Positions 5,581-5,704 of a stretch of DNA of 5,704 nt are shown here, piece after piece. The notes beneath the pieces were generated by a model. The model was not told the origin of the DNA. It was given only the letters and a program-made list of their open reading frames with translations, and ran no database searches. The stretch covers positions 476-6,179 of the forward strand of contig JALUTL010000061.1 of NCBI GenBank assembly GCA_027016475.1. The letters run 5' to 3'. This DNA is from Candidatus Heimdallarchaeota archaeon (GTDB lineage: Archaea; Asgardarchaeota; Heimdallarchaeia; Heimdallarchaeales; Kariarchaeaceae). The first letter of the stretch is position 1; each line of letters starts with the position of its first letter. The position numbers and the translations under genes are program-made.

Positions 5581-5600
5581 TTATTTCTAAATTTTTAACT
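5581..5600 (-). promoter_or_regulatory. AT-rich TATA-like promoter for the ABC operon
   Basis: On the minus strand AGTTAAAAATTTAGAAATAA is the only strongly AT-rich element in the 100-base gap between the upstream gene end (5644) and the ATPase start (5543). Its centre is about 47 bases before the ATG, which puts the expected transcription start near 5565, inside the palindrome 5544-5567. The exact TATA hexamer cannot be fixed by eye. Confidence 0.4.
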
Positions 5601-5643
5601 GTTTCAACGGATTTTGTATCTTTTTAATTTCCTCATCTGAAAA

Positions 5644-5704
5644 TTAGGAATCAAGAATTTCAATGATCCCCCTATTCCCGTCTATTCTTACCATTTGTCC
5701 TGAT
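5644..5704 (-). CDS. 3' end of a gene resembling a PEP-utilising / phosphohistidine swivelling domain protein
   Basis: The minus-strand frame reads SGQMVRIDGNRGIIEILDS and stops at TAA 5646-5644; the 5' part is outside the window. The pattern G-x-x-V-x-(V/I)-D-G-x-x-G-x-(I/V)-x-x-L is the final beta hairpin of the PEP-utilising enzyme mobile domain (as at the end of PEP synthase and related swivelling-domain proteins). With only 19 residues this is a suggestion. It points the same way as the ABC operon but is separated from it by 100 bases containing a promoter and operator, so it is probably a separate transcript. Confidence 0.5.
   Translation of the reverse strand, partial: SGQMVRIDGNRGIIEILDS

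Noticed and set aside
1..5704. CRISPR array, tRNA, rRNA or insertion sequence
   Set aside because: No regularly spaced repeats, cloverleaf-like segments, transposase motifs or matching terminal repeats were seen.

Overview
The window looks archaeal, probably euryarchaeal or methanogen-like; that assignment is an inference. The evidence is a TrmB-type regulator, a divergent PIN/ribbon-helix-helix pair of an archaeal kind, and AT-rich TATA-like boxes about 25-28 bases before start codons that lack a ribosome binding site, as in leaderless archaeal genes. Genes inside the operon instead carry Shine-Dalgarno sequences (AGGAGTGA, GGTGAT). The DNA is AT-rich throughout.

Layout. Bases 3-101 hold the 3' end of a plus-strand gene. 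On the minus strand at 232-709 is a DinB-fold gene with one frameshift. At 788-1105 (minus) and 1161-1636 (plus) sits a divergent pair that shares a 55-base promoter/operator region: a ribbon-helix-helix/UPF0175-like antitoxin with an in-frame TAA, and a PIN-domain toxin with a one-base deletion. Bases 1748-2221 hold an unrecognised reading frame with no start and an in-frame TAG. It converges on an apparently intact DUF4395 membrane protein (2226-2693, minus).

The right half is one minus-strand operon, read from high to low coordinates: ABC ATPase (5543-4800), ABC-2 permease (4807-3671), TrmB-like regulator (3666-2888). The ATPase and permease overlap by 8 bases, and 4 bases separate the permease from the regulator. 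A 24-base palindrome (TAACTACT-N8-AGTAGTTA) lies directly before the ATPase start and is a good candidate for the regulator's own operator. The layout is that of a self-regulated efflux or export cassette with unknown substrate. The last 61 bases are the end of a gene resembling the C-terminus of a PEP-utilising (phosphohistidine swivelling) domain.

The most striking property is damage. Six of the eight full-size reading frames carry exactly one lesion each (three nonsense codons TAA, TAG and TGA; three one-base shifts), while family motifs on both sides of each lesion remain in register. Only the permease and the DUF4395 gene read through. This means either recent gene decay or an error-prone sequence; base-level read support would decide. 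No RNA gene, CRISPR array or insertion sequence was seen.
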